From contig JAHHII010000006.1 in assembly GCA_019358855.1 (NCBI GenBank), forward strand, positions 62,001 to 126,000: DNA of 64,000 nucleotides. The letters are read 5' to 3'. Under the pieces are notes generated by a model. It was not told the origin of the DNA, did no database searches, and was given only the letters and a program-made list of their open reading frames with translations. This document shows, piece after piece, positions 32,139-40,512 of the stretch. Source of the stretch: Timaviella obliquedivisa GSE-PSE-MK23-08B (GTDB taxonomy: Bacteria; Cyanobacteriota; Cyanobacteriia; Elainellales; Elainellaceae). Positions within the stretch are counted from its first letter, which is position 1, and every line of letters starts with the position of its first letter. The translations under genes and the position numbers were made by a program.

Positions 32139-33791
32139 TTAAGATAGAAGATTCAACTGCATAAAGTCATCAGCCTTTGGAGCCTTTTTTCCAGACTGTC
32201 GAGGCTTGTGAGATTTAATATTGACATGGGCTACAAACCAGGTGCGCAAAGCATAGGATTGCTCAAGATCCAAATTATCTAAATTGAGCGGCGGTGGAAA
32301 AAGCTGAAGGTTTTGAGCCTTCGCCCAACCTACTTCGCTGCCGAACCTTTCTGCACCAAAAGGCATAAATGAACTCGGTAAATGAGCAAGATAGGGAACG
32401 ACATTTTGTTGATGCAAAAATAACTGACGCTGTTGTTCTAATTGTTTAACTCGCTGCTGACGCGCCTGTTTGTAATTAAGGATGGGAGATGGATAATCCT
32501 TTAAAAGTAAAGAGGGAGGAAGTCCCAGATCTTCGGGGCTTAGGTGGGCTAATTCTGGAACCCAGCGCTTGATAAATAGACCTTCTGGATCACAGCGATC
32601 GACTGCTGTTTGTTCTGGGTTGTAAATTCTAGTCCAAGTTTTATCGACACAATGGGTCACGCCAGACTGCATTGCCCACTGATAATGATCAATTGGACAA
32701 TCGCCATCCAACAGATGTCTCATAAAATGTAGCGCTCCGTACCGCCAATCCATTCTCAGAAGGTTGCTCAAGAAGCTGGAGTACATTGCCCGCACGCGAA
32801 AGTTAAGCTGCTGCCAGCCGCCTGTTGCCTGTAAACATCGAGCTGCTGCATCAATAATGGGAAAACCCGTTTGCCCCTGCTGCCAAGCTTGATAAAGAGT
32901 TTCGTCAAACTCCCATCCCTCTTGATCAAAAATACTGTAGAGCGATCGCACTTCTAACTGAGGCAAATAGCGAAACCGCTGAGCGAATCCACTCCCCCAT
33001 CGCAGCCTCGAAATTAACTGCTGCCGACTCCGTTCTGCCTTGGCGCTCGTTAACGGGTGCTGCTCTGCTGTCTGAAAACATTCCCGAATTGAAATTGCCC
33101 CAAACTTAAGATAAGGACTCAGCCCAGTAGTTGCCTCTGCCCCCGGATACGAAAGCTGCCAATAATAGCGATCGACCTTTTCTGCAAAAAATTCATTCAG
33201 CAAACATCGCGCGGCTTGAGTGCCCCCAGTCGGTATCACCTTTGTATCAGCCACAAGTCCTAACTTTGCTAGGTCGGGCAAGGGTTCGCTGCTTACCTCT
33301 GAAGGAACAGAAATTTGGCTGGGGGTGGGAACTAGCTCTGCTCGCATATCTTTGTACCAAAGATCACGATATGCAGGATAAGGAAGTAAATCTGGCGTAC
33401 TGGCGATCGCTTCAAACCACCGAATCTTCATTCCCTGTTCCAGTAACGCTTGATTCAAGCGAGCATCGCGCACCCGTCCATAAATCCGTTCATAGTCTAT
33501 GTACGCATAGATGCCATCGGCTTGAGTTTCACGAATTAATTGGGGCAAAATTTCTACCGGATCACCGTAACGTAAAATCAAGCGTCCACCTTGCTGCCGT
33601 AAATCTTGGTCAACATGATGGAGGCAACTCAACATAAAAGCCACCCGAGCCGGAGCCGTTTCGGGGTGGTGCAGAAGAGCGCGATCGAACACAAACACTG
33701 GAACTACAGATCCCCTTAACGCGGCTCGATACAGAGGCGCATGATCAGACACTCGTAAATCTCGCCGGAACCAAACGATCGTACGACTCAT
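32139..33791 (-). CDS. DNA photolyase/cryptochrome family protein
   Basis: 550 residues. N-terminal antenna-binding Rossmann domain (about 1-135): TIVWFRRDLRVSDHAPL. C-terminal FAD domain (about 215-480): GLSPYLKFGAIS, QTGFPIIDAAARCLQATGGW and LLDGDCPIDHYQWAMQSG with THCVDKTWTRIYNP. The Asn-Arg pair of classical CPD photolyases (NRLR) is NFRVR here, so repair specificity is uncertain. A C-terminal tail after about 480 is Lys rich. It could be a light-driven DNA-repair enzyme or a blue-light sensor. 60 bases upstream of the Rof-like gene. Confidence 0.9.
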   Translation of the reverse strand: MSRTIVWFRRDLRVSDHAPLYRAALRGSVVPVFVFDRALLHHPETAPARVAFMLSCLHHVDQDLRQQGGRLILRYGDPVEILPQLIRETQADGIYAYIDYERIYGRVRDARLNQALLEQGMKIRWFEAIASTPDLLPYPAYRDLWYKDMRAELVPTPSQISVPSEVSSEPLPDLAKLGLVADTKVIPTGGTQAARCLLNEFFAEKVDRYYWQLSYPGAEATTGLSPYLKFGAISIRECFQTAEQHPLTSAKAERSRQQLISRLRWGSGFAQRFRYLPQLEVRSLYSIFDQEGWEFDETLYQAWQQGQTGFPIIDAAARCLQATGGWQQLNFRVRAMYSSFLSNLLRMDWRYGALHFMRHLLDGDCPIDHYQWAMQSGVTHCVDKTWTRIYNPEQTAVDRCDPEGLFIKRWVPELAHLSPEDLGLPPSLLLKDYPSPILNYKQARQQRVKQLEQQRQLFLHQQNVVPYLAHLPSSFMPFGAERFGSEVGWAKAQNLQLFPPPLNLDNLDLEQSYALRTWFVAHVNIKSHKPRQSGKKAPKADDFMQLNLLS

Positions 33792-33973
33792 GAAAAGATG
33801 CCTAAGTCAGCCTTCATGACATAGTGTAACAAGCTCTGCTTGACTGATATTGATCTAAAGGCACACGCTCAAAGGCGCAACAGATCACAAACTGTTCTGG
33901 AAATAATCGAAAAGTTTGCAGGCAAGATTCTAATGTAATATCGGTTTTATTGAGCAACCCTACAAGCAACCCG

Positions 33974-35728
33974 TTATGCCGCCCGTGCAAACTGTGCTTG
34001 CAACTGCATGTCTGCTAACTGCTTTGCCCGGTTCATCAGAGCATCTACAGGCATATTTCCAAACTCAGTGAGTTCAGTCGATTGGACTTTTCGCCGCTCT
34101 GTGGTTGCCATAACGCCAATTCCTAGGAGTGCACCCAAAATAGCTCCAATTCCCAGGTTCCTTTGCAGATTTGGAACCGTAGCAACAGGCTGCCCCGAGC
34201 GATCGCGCATGATATCAGGCGGCGCTGTCACTTTAAGCTCAATCTCTGGCTGCGCTTGCTTTTGCAATGCCTTCAAGTTGTTAAAATGCCGCTGTAATGC
34301 ATCAGTTTCCAAATCTAGCTTTTGTCGGAGTTGATCATACTGACCCAGTAACCGAATCATCTGCGATCGCTGCTGCTCTAAATCTTGTTTTGCCAGCGTT
34401 AAGGTTGACTGCCGTGCCTGCATGATTTGGATAGAGTTCAGCGTTAGAATTGACTGCTGCAAAAGCTGTAAACTGACTGCATTTTGAAAAATAGGATTTC
34501 GGGTATTCGCTCCTGGGTTAGCCAAATACTGCGGTAACAGAGACTGGCTCTGCTGCAAAAGCTGATTCGTTACCCGCTGATGCTGAGCCTGGAGAGCTTG
34601 AATATCATTGCGATCGCCGCCGCCTAAGTTAGCAAACTGCTTGCCTAATTGTTGCTCTAGAGCTTGAAATTGAGTCAGCAACATGCGGTAGCGCGAGTCT
34701 TGGCTCAACAGTTGATTAGGAATTTCTACCGATGGCTGACCACCTGCCGCTTGACCCGCTGCTGTTTGAGGTGCCTCAACTGGTTTCAAAGCAAGCCGTT
34801 GGGAAAACTGAGTATAAATCTGCTGGGCTTCCGCTAACTTGCCTTGAAGTTGAAGTTCTTGTTTCGCTACATCGGCAGTACGAGTTTCTAACAGCTTTAA
34901 CTGGACTTGTAAATTATCAACTCCATACTGCTGATGAAGCTGCTCAATCTCAGTTCTAAGGTTTTGAAGTCGAGCTTGTGATTGAGGAATCTGGTCTTCC
35001 ACAGACTTCACACCTCTACAGGTGCTGCCCTGGCACTCCTGTCCATAGCTGATGTAAGACTGAGTTAATTGAGAGAGTACTGCCTGTACCCGTTGTGGAT
35101 CAGCATCTCGATAGCGAACCAAAATTCGTCCACCCTCTGTGGTTAGAGCCAGGTTCTTTACTAAAGATTGGTAGCTAAGCTGCGGAAGTTGAAGTTGCTG
35201 AATCACCGGATCAATCAAGCGCGGACTAGTCAGGACATCAGTTGAAATGTCCGCAGTTGAAATATCCACCATAAGGCTAGGCGGAGAGATATTGGACTGG
35301 GCTTGCTGAACGGAATCATTGTATCGGTCAGTCGGTGCTATGGTCTGGGCTGCAAGCTCAACGGAGCCTTCGTAAACAGGAGCTTGACTTAGAACCTGGG
35401 TTAAAGCTCCTGCTGTAGCTGCGATCGCCAAGCCCACAGCTATAGCAGCCCGTTGCGGCGAAGAATCTGAGGCTGAATAAGCCGGTAGAGAAAGCGGCTG
35501 GGGTAAAGAAGGAGGTTGGGGCAACACCACAAGCTGAGGTTTAGGAATGCCAGAAGAATGAAGTGAGAGGGTAGAACTAGGAACACTGAAAGCTGTTCTC
35601 TTTCTCGACACAGGAGCCGCAGGAGAAAATGGCGACGTAACACTGTTGCCATCCGGTGAGGCATTCCTGTCATTTTGACAATATGGTAAAGCGAATAGCC
35701 TTGCTTCCATGGTTGCAATATCCTCCAT
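33974..35728 (-). CDS. Wzz/PCP-like polysaccharide chain-length or export membrane protein
   Basis: 584 residues. A Pro/Ser-rich cytosolic N terminus (about 1-90) leads to TM1 (about 93-113, AAIAVGLAIAATAGALTQVL), a large periplasmic region with extended coiled coil (about 220-490), TM2 (about 524-542, LGIGAILGALLGIGVMATTE) and a short cytosolic tail. This is the layout of Wzz/polysaccharide co-polymerase proteins, but no BY-kinase domain is fused. No other capsule or EPS genes are adjacent. A second ATG at 35710 is possible. Confidence 0.82.
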   Translation of the reverse strand: MEDIATMEARLFALPYCQNDRNASPDGNSVTSPFSPAAPVSRKRTAFSVPSSTLSLHSSGIPKPQLVVLPQPPSLPQPLSLPAYSASDSSPQRAAIAVGLAIAATAGALTQVLSQAPVYEGSVELAAQTIAPTDRYNDSVQQAQSNISPPSLMVDISTADISTDVLTSPRLIDPVIQQLQLPQLSYQSLVKNLALTTEGGRILVRYRDADPQRVQAVLSQLTQSYISYGQECQGSTCRGVKSVEDQIPQSQARLQNLRTEIEQLHQQYGVDNLQVQLKLLETRTADVAKQELQLQGKLAEAQQIYTQFSQRLALKPVEAPQTAAGQAAGGQPSVEIPNQLLSQDSRYRMLLTQFQALEQQLGKQFANLGGGDRNDIQALQAQHQRVTNQLLQQSQSLLPQYLANPGANTRNPIFQNAVSLQLLQQSILTLNSIQIMQARQSTLTLAKQDLEQQRSQMIRLLGQYDQLRQKLDLETDALQRHFNNLKALQKQAQPEIELKVTAPPDIMRDRSGQPVATVPNLQRNLGIGAILGALLGIGVMATTERRKVQSTELTEFGNMPVDALMNRAKQLADMQLQAQFARAA

Positions 35729-36374
35729 TTAACCGGGTACAGCTTGGGTCGAATCAACCCGTACCTCACCCATGCACAACTAACAGCCGCTCATCAGGAT
35801 GTTTTGAAGCAGTCTATATCTCAGCTTTACAATCCGGCAGCTGAGTATCAATTTTCAATAAAGCTTGTTCCAATTTAACTGAAAGACTCAGTAGATTTCA
35901 GTAGGTCTGGACTATTGGGGCACACTCAGCACAACTGTAAAAACCCTTACTGAGCTAAACATTTTTGCCGACTTTTATCAAGATGTCTATAAAAACTTTA
36001 AGGTTTAAATGTATTTACTGACTCGCTCAACAATTTATCCGGATTCAACATTGCCCCAACCGCAAAGGGAAGTGGTCAATGATTCTTGATACCTAAATTG
36101 AGCCAAAACTGGAAAATACGTGGATTTATAGCTCTTAGAAACTTTTTAGGACAGGGAAAATTCAAGGTTAGGCATTTGAGTAAATTTACTGGTTAGCTTG
36201 TATTAGGTTATTGACGACCACTTAGCACTCACGACTGCACTCGTGACCTCAGCCCATTCAATTCAACCGTACATTTCTATTACATGTCAACGCTAACCAT
36301 ATTATGCTCTAGCCTCACTCACAGCTAAAACCAGACAGGCTCTTGCAGCATTCAACCTTAAACAGGGGAAACCA
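35729..36374. other. Intergenic region upstream of the lasso-peptide cluster
   Basis: 646 bases between divergent genes. No coding frame with protein-like composition, no inverted repeat that I would call an operator, no RNA gene recognised. It must hold the promoter of the lasso operon on the right and that of the Wzz-like gene on the left. Confidence 0.5.
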
Positions 36375-36686
36375 ATGACACCGTTAAAAACCAATTTGCC
36401 TGCACTCCACAACGTCGTTGCTGCCACGCAAGGTCAGATTTCTTCTAATCTTGCCGGAGAAGCAGTCATCCTCGATTTAACGTCAGGCATCTACTACGGC
36501 TTAAATGAGGTCGGAGCAAAAATTTGGCATCTTATTCAACAACCCTGCACGATTCAAGCAATTCAGCATAGTTTACTTCAAGAGTACGATGTTGAGTCCG
36601 AAATTTGTACTCAAGATCTTCTCCAACTTCTGCAAGAATTACAAGCCGCTGGATTGGTCAACATTAGCCATGAAACATCTGCATAG
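36375..36686 (+). CDS. Lasso-peptide B1 protein (PqqD-like RiPP recognition element)
   Basis: 103 residues, PqqD fold: AVILDLTSGIYYGLNEVGAK (strands of the peptide-binding winged helix) and a helical C terminus with QDLLQLLQELQAAGLV. In split lasso systems the B1 protein binds the precursor leader at its YxxP motif and presents it to the B2 protease. The precursor at 39270 carries this motif. First gene of the operon, Shine-Dalgarno GGGGA. It overlaps the B2 gene by 17 bases. Confidence 0.93.
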   Translation: MTPLKTNLPALHNVVAATQGQISSNLAGEAVILDLTSGIYYGLNEVGAKIWHLIQQPCTIQAIQHSLLQEYDVESEICTQDLLQLLQELQAAGLVNISHETSA

Positions 36687-37140
36687 GCTCAAGAGTTTAG
36701 CTCAAATGTCGGGAAGCGATCGCCTTCACCTGCTCAACGCCTTTTTGCTGCTCTCATTAATTAGGCTAAGTTTATGGCTACTGCCCTTTCGGCTAGTGTT
36801 AAAGCTAGTTCAAAGGTTAAGCAATCCCTTGCAGATATCTCAAAAAGGCGGCTCACCAGTCTCACCTGACTACCCAATCAGCCACATTGTTTGGCGGGTG
36901 AATGTTAGCAGCCAGTACATGCCAGGAGGCGCAAAATGTCTTGCCCGTGCCCTAACAACCCAAGTGTTATTGCACCGACAAGGATATCTCCCGGATCTGC
37001 GCATTGGAGTCGCGAAAGCAGCAGCAGGGCAGTTAGAAGCCCATGCCTGGGTTGAGTATCAAGGTCGCGTCGTCATCGGTCAGTTAAAGGATCTCGCACG
37101 ATATCTACCACTACCGTCTCTCGAAGGAGTCAAGTTATGA
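36670..37140 (+). CDS. Lasso-peptide B2 protein (leader peptidase)
   Basis: 156 residues from the ATG at 36670, inside the end of the B1 gene; the longer upstream frame is only antiphase B1 sequence. It belongs to the transglutaminase-like cysteine protease group of lasso B proteins. The hydrophobic N terminus (about 18-45) is usual for B2. Catalytic Cys is in GGAKCLARAL (about 83) and His in LEAHAWVEY (about 120). The third triad residue (Asp about 12 residues after the His) is not obvious. It cuts the leader after the B1-presented precursor is engaged. It overlaps the cyclase gene as ATGA (37137-37140). Confidence 0.93.
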   Translation: MKHLHRLKSLAQMSGSDRLHLLNAFLLLSLIRLSLWLLPFRLVLKLVQRLSNPLQISQKGGSPVSPDYPISHIVWRVNVSSQYMPGGAKCLARALTTQVLLHRQGYLPDLRIGVAKAAAGQLEAHAWVEYQGRVVIGQLKDLARYLPLPSLEGVKL

Positions 37141-39089
37141 GTGGTATTTTGGGAATTTACAATCTTGATAATCAATCGGTAAAGCGTCAAGATTTAACAC
37201 GAATGGCTGATATTTTAACCCATCGAGGTAGAGATGGGTCTGGAATTTGGCAGGAAGGGGCGATCGGGTTGGGGCATCGAATGCTATGGACAACACCAGA
37301 GTCGTTATTAGAACAATTGCCGCTTCAGAGTGACGGCTTAGTGCTGACCGCAGATGCACGAATTGATAATCGGGAGGAGTTAATTCAGTCACTAGAATTG
37401 AGAAACTTGCCTGTCGAAAAAATTACCGATAGCGATTTAATTCTTTCTGCATATCGACAATGGGGCGAAGATTGTGCGAAGTATTTGTTAGGAGATTTTG
37501 CATTCGCCATCTGGGATCAGAAAAATCAGCAATTGTTCTGCGCCCGTGACCATTTTGGAGTCAAGCCGTTTTACTACTACGCATCTAGCCAAACCTGGGT
37601 ATTTGCATCTGAAATCAAGGCTCTGTTTGAAGTTGCAATAGTTCCTCAACATTTGAATGAAGAACGTGTTGCAGACTATCTTCTCACTCAATTCGACGAT
37701 AAAGAAATTACATTTTATCAGGAAGTTTTGCGGCTTCCGCCTGCCCATTGTCTAACCGTTCGTTCAACGGGTGGTCAAGTCAATGCCTACTGGGCGCTCG
37801 ACCCCGAACAGACCTTACAATTCGAGACTCCTGAGCAATATGCTCAAGAACTTCAAAGGATCTTTGCAGAAGCAGTTCGCTGTAGATTAAGAAGTGCTTT
37901 GCCAGTAGGGGCTATGTTGAGTGGAGGCTTAGATTCCTCTTCGATCGCTTGTATGGCAGGTCGTTTAATTGAGTCCGATCGCCATCTTTCTACGTTCTCA
38001 GCCATCTTTGATGATGTGCCTGAATGTGATGAACGCGCCTATATTAACCCTGTCCTTGAGCAAGGAAAATTTGATCCTCATTATGTGTACGGAGATCAGG
38101 TTAGTCCGCTGGTAGATATCGAACAAGTGCTTTGGCACCAAGATCAACCCCTTTTTGCCTACAACTTGTTTTTAAATTGGAGCCTCTACCGCGTTGCACA
38201 AGCTCACCATACTAGGGTTATCTTAGACGGATTTGATGGCGACAGCACCGTTTCCCATGGCACTAGCTATTTATTAGAACTTGCCCAAAGCTGTCTCTGG
38301 CTAAGGCTTTATCGAGAAATTCGAGGCCTGAACCAAAACTTTGATCAACAGTTTCGAGGAACATTTAAAACTTTGTTTTGGCGCTATGGCGTTCAACCCG
38401 TCATTGCAAAAATATTGCCCCTTCGGTTTCTGAAACGGGTTGGGAGGGCGATCGATCGCAAAATAAGTTCCTCCAAATTATCCAATACCTTATCCTGGAC
38501 TCACGCAATCCATCCTAATTTTATTCAGCGCCTAAATCTAGAAGCCCGACGCAAAAATAAACCTATCCCGTTCCCCCAAAAATTATCACCCGCCAAAGCC
38601 GCACACTATTACAGCTTAGTTCGAGGTGTCATGCCTTACACCCTAGAAGTGCTAGATCATGCGGCAGCAGCATTTTCAATTGAACTTCGATTTCCTTTTT
38701 GGGATAAACGACTGGTTGAGTTTTGTCTGGCAATTCCACCTGAGCAAAAAATGGAACAAGGCTGGACAAGAATGATCATGCGTCGAGCCATGGCAGGAAT
38801 TCTGCCTGATGCCGTGCAGTGGCGACGCGGTAAGGCAAACTTGGGTTCAAGCTTTACGTATGGTCTATTAACCTACGAAAGAGAACGACTAACAGAACTC
38901 TTTTTGAATACTTCTCAGGACAGTTCTACCTATCTCAATCAAACAAACTTACAACACTCCTGTGAACGTTTTATAAACAGTAATTCTCAGGAAAATGATA
39001 TATCTAGCCTCTGGCAGGCATTGAGTTTATCTCTGTGGATGAAGGAAAAAGGATTTGGATGTAACGTTGCAGACGTAACGGAGGCGTGA
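37137..39089 (+). CDS. Lasso-peptide C protein (asparagine-synthetase-like macrolactam cyclase)
   Basis: 650 residues. The N-terminal class II glutaminase-like domain (about 1-210) begins MSGILGIY, with Ser where true asparagine synthetases have the catalytic Cys. It therefore cannot use glutamine, as in known lasso cyclases. The C-terminal synthetase domain has the PP loop SGGLDSSS (about 264-271) for ATP. It adenylates the ring Asp/Glu side chain and closes the bond to the core N terminus around the threaded tail. Translation is coupled to B2 through the ATGA overlap. About 180 bases separate it from the precursor gene. Confidence 0.94.
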   Translation: MSGILGIYNLDNQSVKRQDLTRMADILTHRGRDGSGIWQEGAIGLGHRMLWTTPESLLEQLPLQSDGLVLTADARIDNREELIQSLELRNLPVEKITDSDLILSAYRQWGEDCAKYLLGDFAFAIWDQKNQQLFCARDHFGVKPFYYYASSQTWVFASEIKALFEVAIVPQHLNEERVADYLLTQFDDKEITFYQEVLRLPPAHCLTVRSTGGQVNAYWALDPEQTLQFETPEQYAQELQRIFAEAVRCRLRSALPVGAMLSGGLDSSSIACMAGRLIESDRHLSTFSAIFDDVPECDERAYINPVLEQGKFDPHYVYGDQVSPLVDIEQVLWHQDQPLFAYNLFLNWSLYRVAQAHHTRVILDGFDGDSTVSHGTSYLLELAQSCLWLRLYREIRGLNQNFDQQFRGTFKTLFWRYGVQPVIAKILPLRFLKRVGRAIDRKISSSKLSNTLSWTHAIHPNFIQRLNLEARRKNKPIPFPQKLSPAKAAHYYSLVRGVMPYTLEVLDHAAAAFSIELRFPFWDKRLVEFCLAIPPEQKMEQGWTRMIMRRAMAGILPDAVQWRRGKANLGSSFTYGLLTYERERLTELFLNTSQDSSTYLNQTNLQHSCERFINSNSQENDISSLWQALSLSLWMKEKGFGCNVADVTEA

Positions 39090-39269
39090 CAAGAACCGAC
39101 TTAGATCATACATCTAGAACTCAAATGGCTATTCTGTCGGTTGAGAATTCAAAAACAACCGACAGCCCAGCTATTTTGGAATTACTTTTTATCGAAGATA
39201 GTTCCCAATGGCTGTATTGATGAACCCGACCAGGTTCTGTTAAGTCAACCTAAATTTAAGGAGAAAGTC

Positions 39270-39416
39270 ATGTCTTCTAATCGTCTCTATGTCAAGCCTG
39301 AACTAACTGTTCATGGCAATGTTGAAACCATCACCCAACAGGGTGGCTTTAGCAACACAGATGTTCCTGCTGGTACTCCCGTAGGCCCCGCTGGTGTTGT
39401 AACAGTTGCTTCTTAG
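39270..39416 (+). CDS. Lasso-peptide precursor (A)
   Basis: 48 residues. The ATG at 39270 has a clear Shine-Dalgarno (AAGGAG); the in-frame open region upstream (from 39141) is non-coding leader. The leader has the YxxP recognition motif (YVKPELTVHGNVETIT, 7-22). With Thr22 as the conserved -2 Thr, the core is residues 24-48, from Gln24 to a C-terminal Ser. Asp31 then sits at core position 8, giving an 8-residue macrolactam. The alternative core starting at Gly25 would give a 7-residue ring. The tail (VPAGTPVGPAGVVTVAS) has no aromatic or basic plug residue, and the core has no Cys. The C-terminal Ser is the expected phosphorylation site for the adjacent HprK-like kinase. Confidence 0.92.
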   Translation: MSSNRLYVKPELTVHGNVETITQQGGFSNTDVPAGTPVGPAGVVTVAS

Positions 39417-39427
39417 TAAGCGCTAAC

Positions 39428-39464
39428 CTGTCGAGGCTTAAGCTTAGGCGAACAGCCTCGACAG
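39428..39464 (+). promoter_or_regulatory. Hairpin between precursor and kinase genes
   Basis: CTGTCGAGGCT / AGCCTCGACAG, an 11-bp perfect stem with a 15-base loop, 11 bases after the precursor stop. No strong U run. It is likely an attenuator or 3' stabiliser that raises precursor mRNA over the downstream tailoring and export genes. Confidence 0.75.
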
Positions 39465-39495
39465 ACTTCTTTAGGTTCTTAAAATCTTCAGTTCT

Positions 39496-40458
39496 ATGAA
39501 AATTAATCTACCCGATCGCGTCTTGGCTACAACATCCACCTCTAAAACAGCACCCGCTCAACCGTCGTTTTTTTATACGGCGTATGGCATTAATATTTGT
39601 TCTGATATTCTGTTGCCAGAATTAGTTGTGAGCGCTAACCCTCAGGTAGATGCGATCGTTCAGTTTGGGGTACTGTCTAGCCCACTCGATCATTCAAGTG
39701 CCCATAGTTTTCAAATGACTCCCGATGGCATGTATTTATTCTGGCAGGAGATCGGCACATTTTTAATTCGTAATGGTAAAGAAATTATCATCGATCCGCT
39801 CCCAGAAGCCGATGAAAGTCGGTTACGGTTGTTTATTTTAGGAGCAGCCATGGGTGTGCTGCTGCATCAACGGGGGCATTTTATTTTACATGCCAGCGCT
39901 GTTGCTATTCATGGAGCAGCGGTTGTATTTACAGGCGACAAAGGCTGGGGCAAATCTACGATCGCCGCTGCTCTTTGTCAGCGCGGGCATCGGCTTCTAG
40001 CAGATGATGTTGTAGCACTTACCGCCAGTGATTCAGAGCAGCAGGTTATCCCAGCCTTCCCTCAACTCAAACTATGGCTAGATGCTGTGACTTTTCTTGG
40101 AAATCATCCTGATGACTTTCCGCCCCTCGTTCCTCATTTAGATAAACGAGATTGTCGGCTGACTGAAGAATTCATTAATACCGTCGTTCCACTTCAGCAC
40201 ATTTTTGTACTCGGTCGGGGAGACAAAGTTGAAATTCAGCGAATGCCACCCCAAGAAGTTTTACTTTACTTAATGCGGAATTCTTACATTACTCGCTTTG
40301 GTGAAGAATTGCTAAAGAGCGATCGCGCTACTCATTTTTTGAAACTAACTCAACTCTCTCAACAAGTTGCTATTTGGCGGTTATTACGCCCTAACAATTT
40401 ATCTCAACTCACAGAGACAGCCGAGTTCATAGAGGCACACATTGCGTTTAATTGCTAG
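39496..40458 (+). CDS. HPr-kinase-like lasso-peptide kinase (PadeK/ThcoK type)
   Basis: 320 residues. The C-terminal HprK/P-like domain (about 128-245) has His in FILHASAVAIHG (132), P loop GDKGWGKST (147-155) and a double Asp in LLADDVVAL (170-171). The N-terminal half (about 25-125) is the extra domain seen in cluster-linked HprK homologues. In paeninodin-type clusters such kinases phosphorylate the C-terminal Ser of the lasso precursor, and the precursor encoded 80 bases upstream ends in Ser. That match makes the role likely, but it is inferred. Confidence 0.87.
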   Translation: MKINLPDRVLATTSTSKTAPAQPSFFYTAYGINICSDILLPELVVSANPQVDAIVQFGVLSSPLDHSSAHSFQMTPDGMYLFWQEIGTFLIRNGKEIIIDPLPEADESRLRLFILGAAMGVLLHQRGHFILHASAVAIHGAAVVFTGDKGWGKSTIAAALCQRGHRLLADDVVALTASDSEQQVIPAFPQLKLWLDAVTFLGNHPDDFPPLVPHLDKRDCRLTEEFINTVVPLQHIFVLGRGDKVEIQRMPPQEVLLYLMRNSYITRFGEELLKSDRATHFLKLTQLSQQVAIWRLLRPNNLSQLTETAEFIEAHIAFNC

Positions 40459-40512
40459 ATATTTTGTGCAATGTAATGAACGGTAAGAGATCATGATCAG
40501 GAGTGTTCTACA

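Noticed and set aside
39141-39269. Upstream in-frame extension of the lasso precursor (91 codons in all)
   Set aside because: The ATG at 39270 has a clear Shine-Dalgarno and gives a normal leader; the upstream part is not leader-like.
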